Shown here: positions 63,115 to 64,000 of the stretch, piece by piece
How positions within the stretch are numbered: position 1 is the first letter of the stretch
How the letters are laid out: the number at the start of each line of letters is the position of its first letter
NCBI GenBank assembly: GCA_009760855.2
Contig: WPIO01000030.1
Span: 3,488,001-3,552,000, forward strand
Source: Cristatella mucedo
Taxonomy: Eukaryota > Bryozoa > Phylactolaemata > Cristatellidae
DNA length: 64,000 bases
Direction: 5' to 3'
The notes under the pieces: model-generated
What the model saw: the letters and a program-made list of their open reading frames with translations, nothing else
What the model was told of the DNA's origin: nothing
Databases searched by the model: none
Translations under genes and position numbers: made by a program

Positions 63115-63690
63115 AATAATCAAATAATAATAATATATTTGTATAGTAGTCTAAGAAAACCTAAATTTCTTTCAAGGCACTTTAAATAAGCTACAAATCA
63201 GACATGTAAATGTGGTTAGTGATAAAATGCACGGTGTCAGCATGCATGAACACACAAAGAACACCTCACACAGACCCAAATCCTGTGCAGAGCAGGAGCA
63301 TTTTTGGCTGATTTTTACATGTTGAAAATTCGGGAGATGTCTTGACGCTATTCTGGAGTGAGTTTAGACTTAAGGAGGATGTTAACTAAAGGCACGGTTT
63401 CCGAAGGTGTTAAGATTATTTCGAGGCATCGATAAACGACTAAAGTCAAAAGCGCGGGTCGTTTGATACCTGACATTATTTTGAAGTAGTTTTGATAGAT
63501 AGGCGGGAGAAAGAGAATGGTGGGGCCTAAAATCGAGTGCCAAAACCTTAGATGCCAGCTCAGGTCGGCGATTTGTTGTGTAATGTGGCAGCGGCGACGC
63601 TCGCCACAAGCAAGCCCAGCAACAGACTTTGGCACCAATTGTTAATGCACTGCTTTTGCATTTGCTCCACAGTGACAGGAGCTAATTTAG
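63115..63690 (-). mobile_element. LINE A C-terminal/3' fragment
   Basis: AATAATAATAAT tail at the left, then a decayed hairpin, TGCACGGTGTCAGCATGC and CCTCACACAGACCCAAATCC, then the reverse-strand frame with AGLACGERRRCHITQQIADL and FRPHHSLSPAYLSKLL, a clear match to the LINE A C-terminal domain. Confidence 0.85.
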
Positions 63691-63694
63691 ATCG

Positions 63695-63790
63695 AATGAA
63701 GCTTTTCGACTAGACTATTGCAATCCTCATTTGCATGCAATGGACAGACGAAAAGGAACTCAGCACCTCCAGCTTCGTCTTAAATGACGT
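63695..63790 (+). mobile_element. LINE B fragment
   Basis: TRLDYCNPHLHAMDRRKGTQ HLQL corresponds to SRLDHCSSHLAGLPMKAIRP-LQL in the first LINE B copy. The last ~200 bases of the window hold nothing recognised. Confidence 0.5.
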
Positions 63791-64000
63791 CGCCAAAATT
63801 TACCATACTGTACTACCCCAATGTCCCCTTAACCGATTGAATTAGCCTTTACTGTGTGATCAGGCTTACAAGCTGAGCGACGACTACAGCACTTCAAGCT
63901 TTGTAGATTCAAAGCTTAAATAAGTTGACACCGTTTCATATTTTTATTTTTTCCTATTCAGATTTTAACTTTTACATCCATGTACTTTTGAAACTCTGTC

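Overview
The window is nuclear DNA from an animal, probably a marine or otherwise non-vertebrate metazoan. The evidence is two spliced genes of animal-specific or animal-typical families, tRNA-derived SINEs, abundant non-LTR retrotransposons of CR1/L2 (Jockey superfamily) type, a degraded copy of an uncharacterised protein family that I know from invertebrate genomes, and long GA/CT, CA/TG and AT microsatellites. I cannot resolve the phylum. There are no operons, bacterial genes or CRISPR arrays.

Two host genes can be supported. (1) On the minus strand, a ZNRF1/2-type E3 ubiquitin ligase gene enters from the right. Exon 1 (11345-11693) begins with the MGGKQST myristoylation sequence. After a 9.7 kb intron, exon 2 (1586-1681) encodes the C2HC zinc finger. 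The RING exon(s) must lie beyond position 1. (2) On the plus strand, a complete SLC38A7-like (SNAT7) amino acid transporter gene occupies 32198-45984. It has nine exons whose splice sites and phases join into one 450-residue protein. Two CLEAR/M-box-type E-boxes lie 36-61 bases upstream of its ATG, and a poly(A) signal follows at 46831.

Nearly everything else is transposon debris. LINE family A (CR1/L2-like, 3' hairpin plus ATT-repeat tail) is present in more than twenty pieces, several spanning most of the reverse transcriptase, all defective. LINE family B (3' end with a TGTGGAGTTA block and CATTA-type tail) occurs in about eight pieces. One A element is inserted in a B element with an 8-base target duplication. 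A tRNA-derived SINE (S1, four copies) carries at its 3' end the same hairpin as LINE A, so it probably uses the LINE A machinery. A second tRNA-like SINE (S2, three copies) has a different tail. An unclassified GC-rich insertion (U1, 723 bases, 7-base target duplication, second partial copy) and a fragment of an RLE-type retrotransposon endonuclease are also present.

Layout: 1-13.4 kb, ZNRF-like gene with its first intron full of GA/CT and CA/TG microsatellites; 13.4-31.2 kb, nested LINEs, the invertebrate-family pseudogene, a GC-rich island at 27.6-28.4 kb and SINEs; 32.1-46.9 kb, SLC38A7-like gene with LINE/SINE-filled introns; 47-64 kb, further LINE/SINE/U1 copies separated by AT-rich sequence in which I recognise nothing. 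Repeat boundaries are read by eye and are good to about 10-30 bases unless a target duplication is given.
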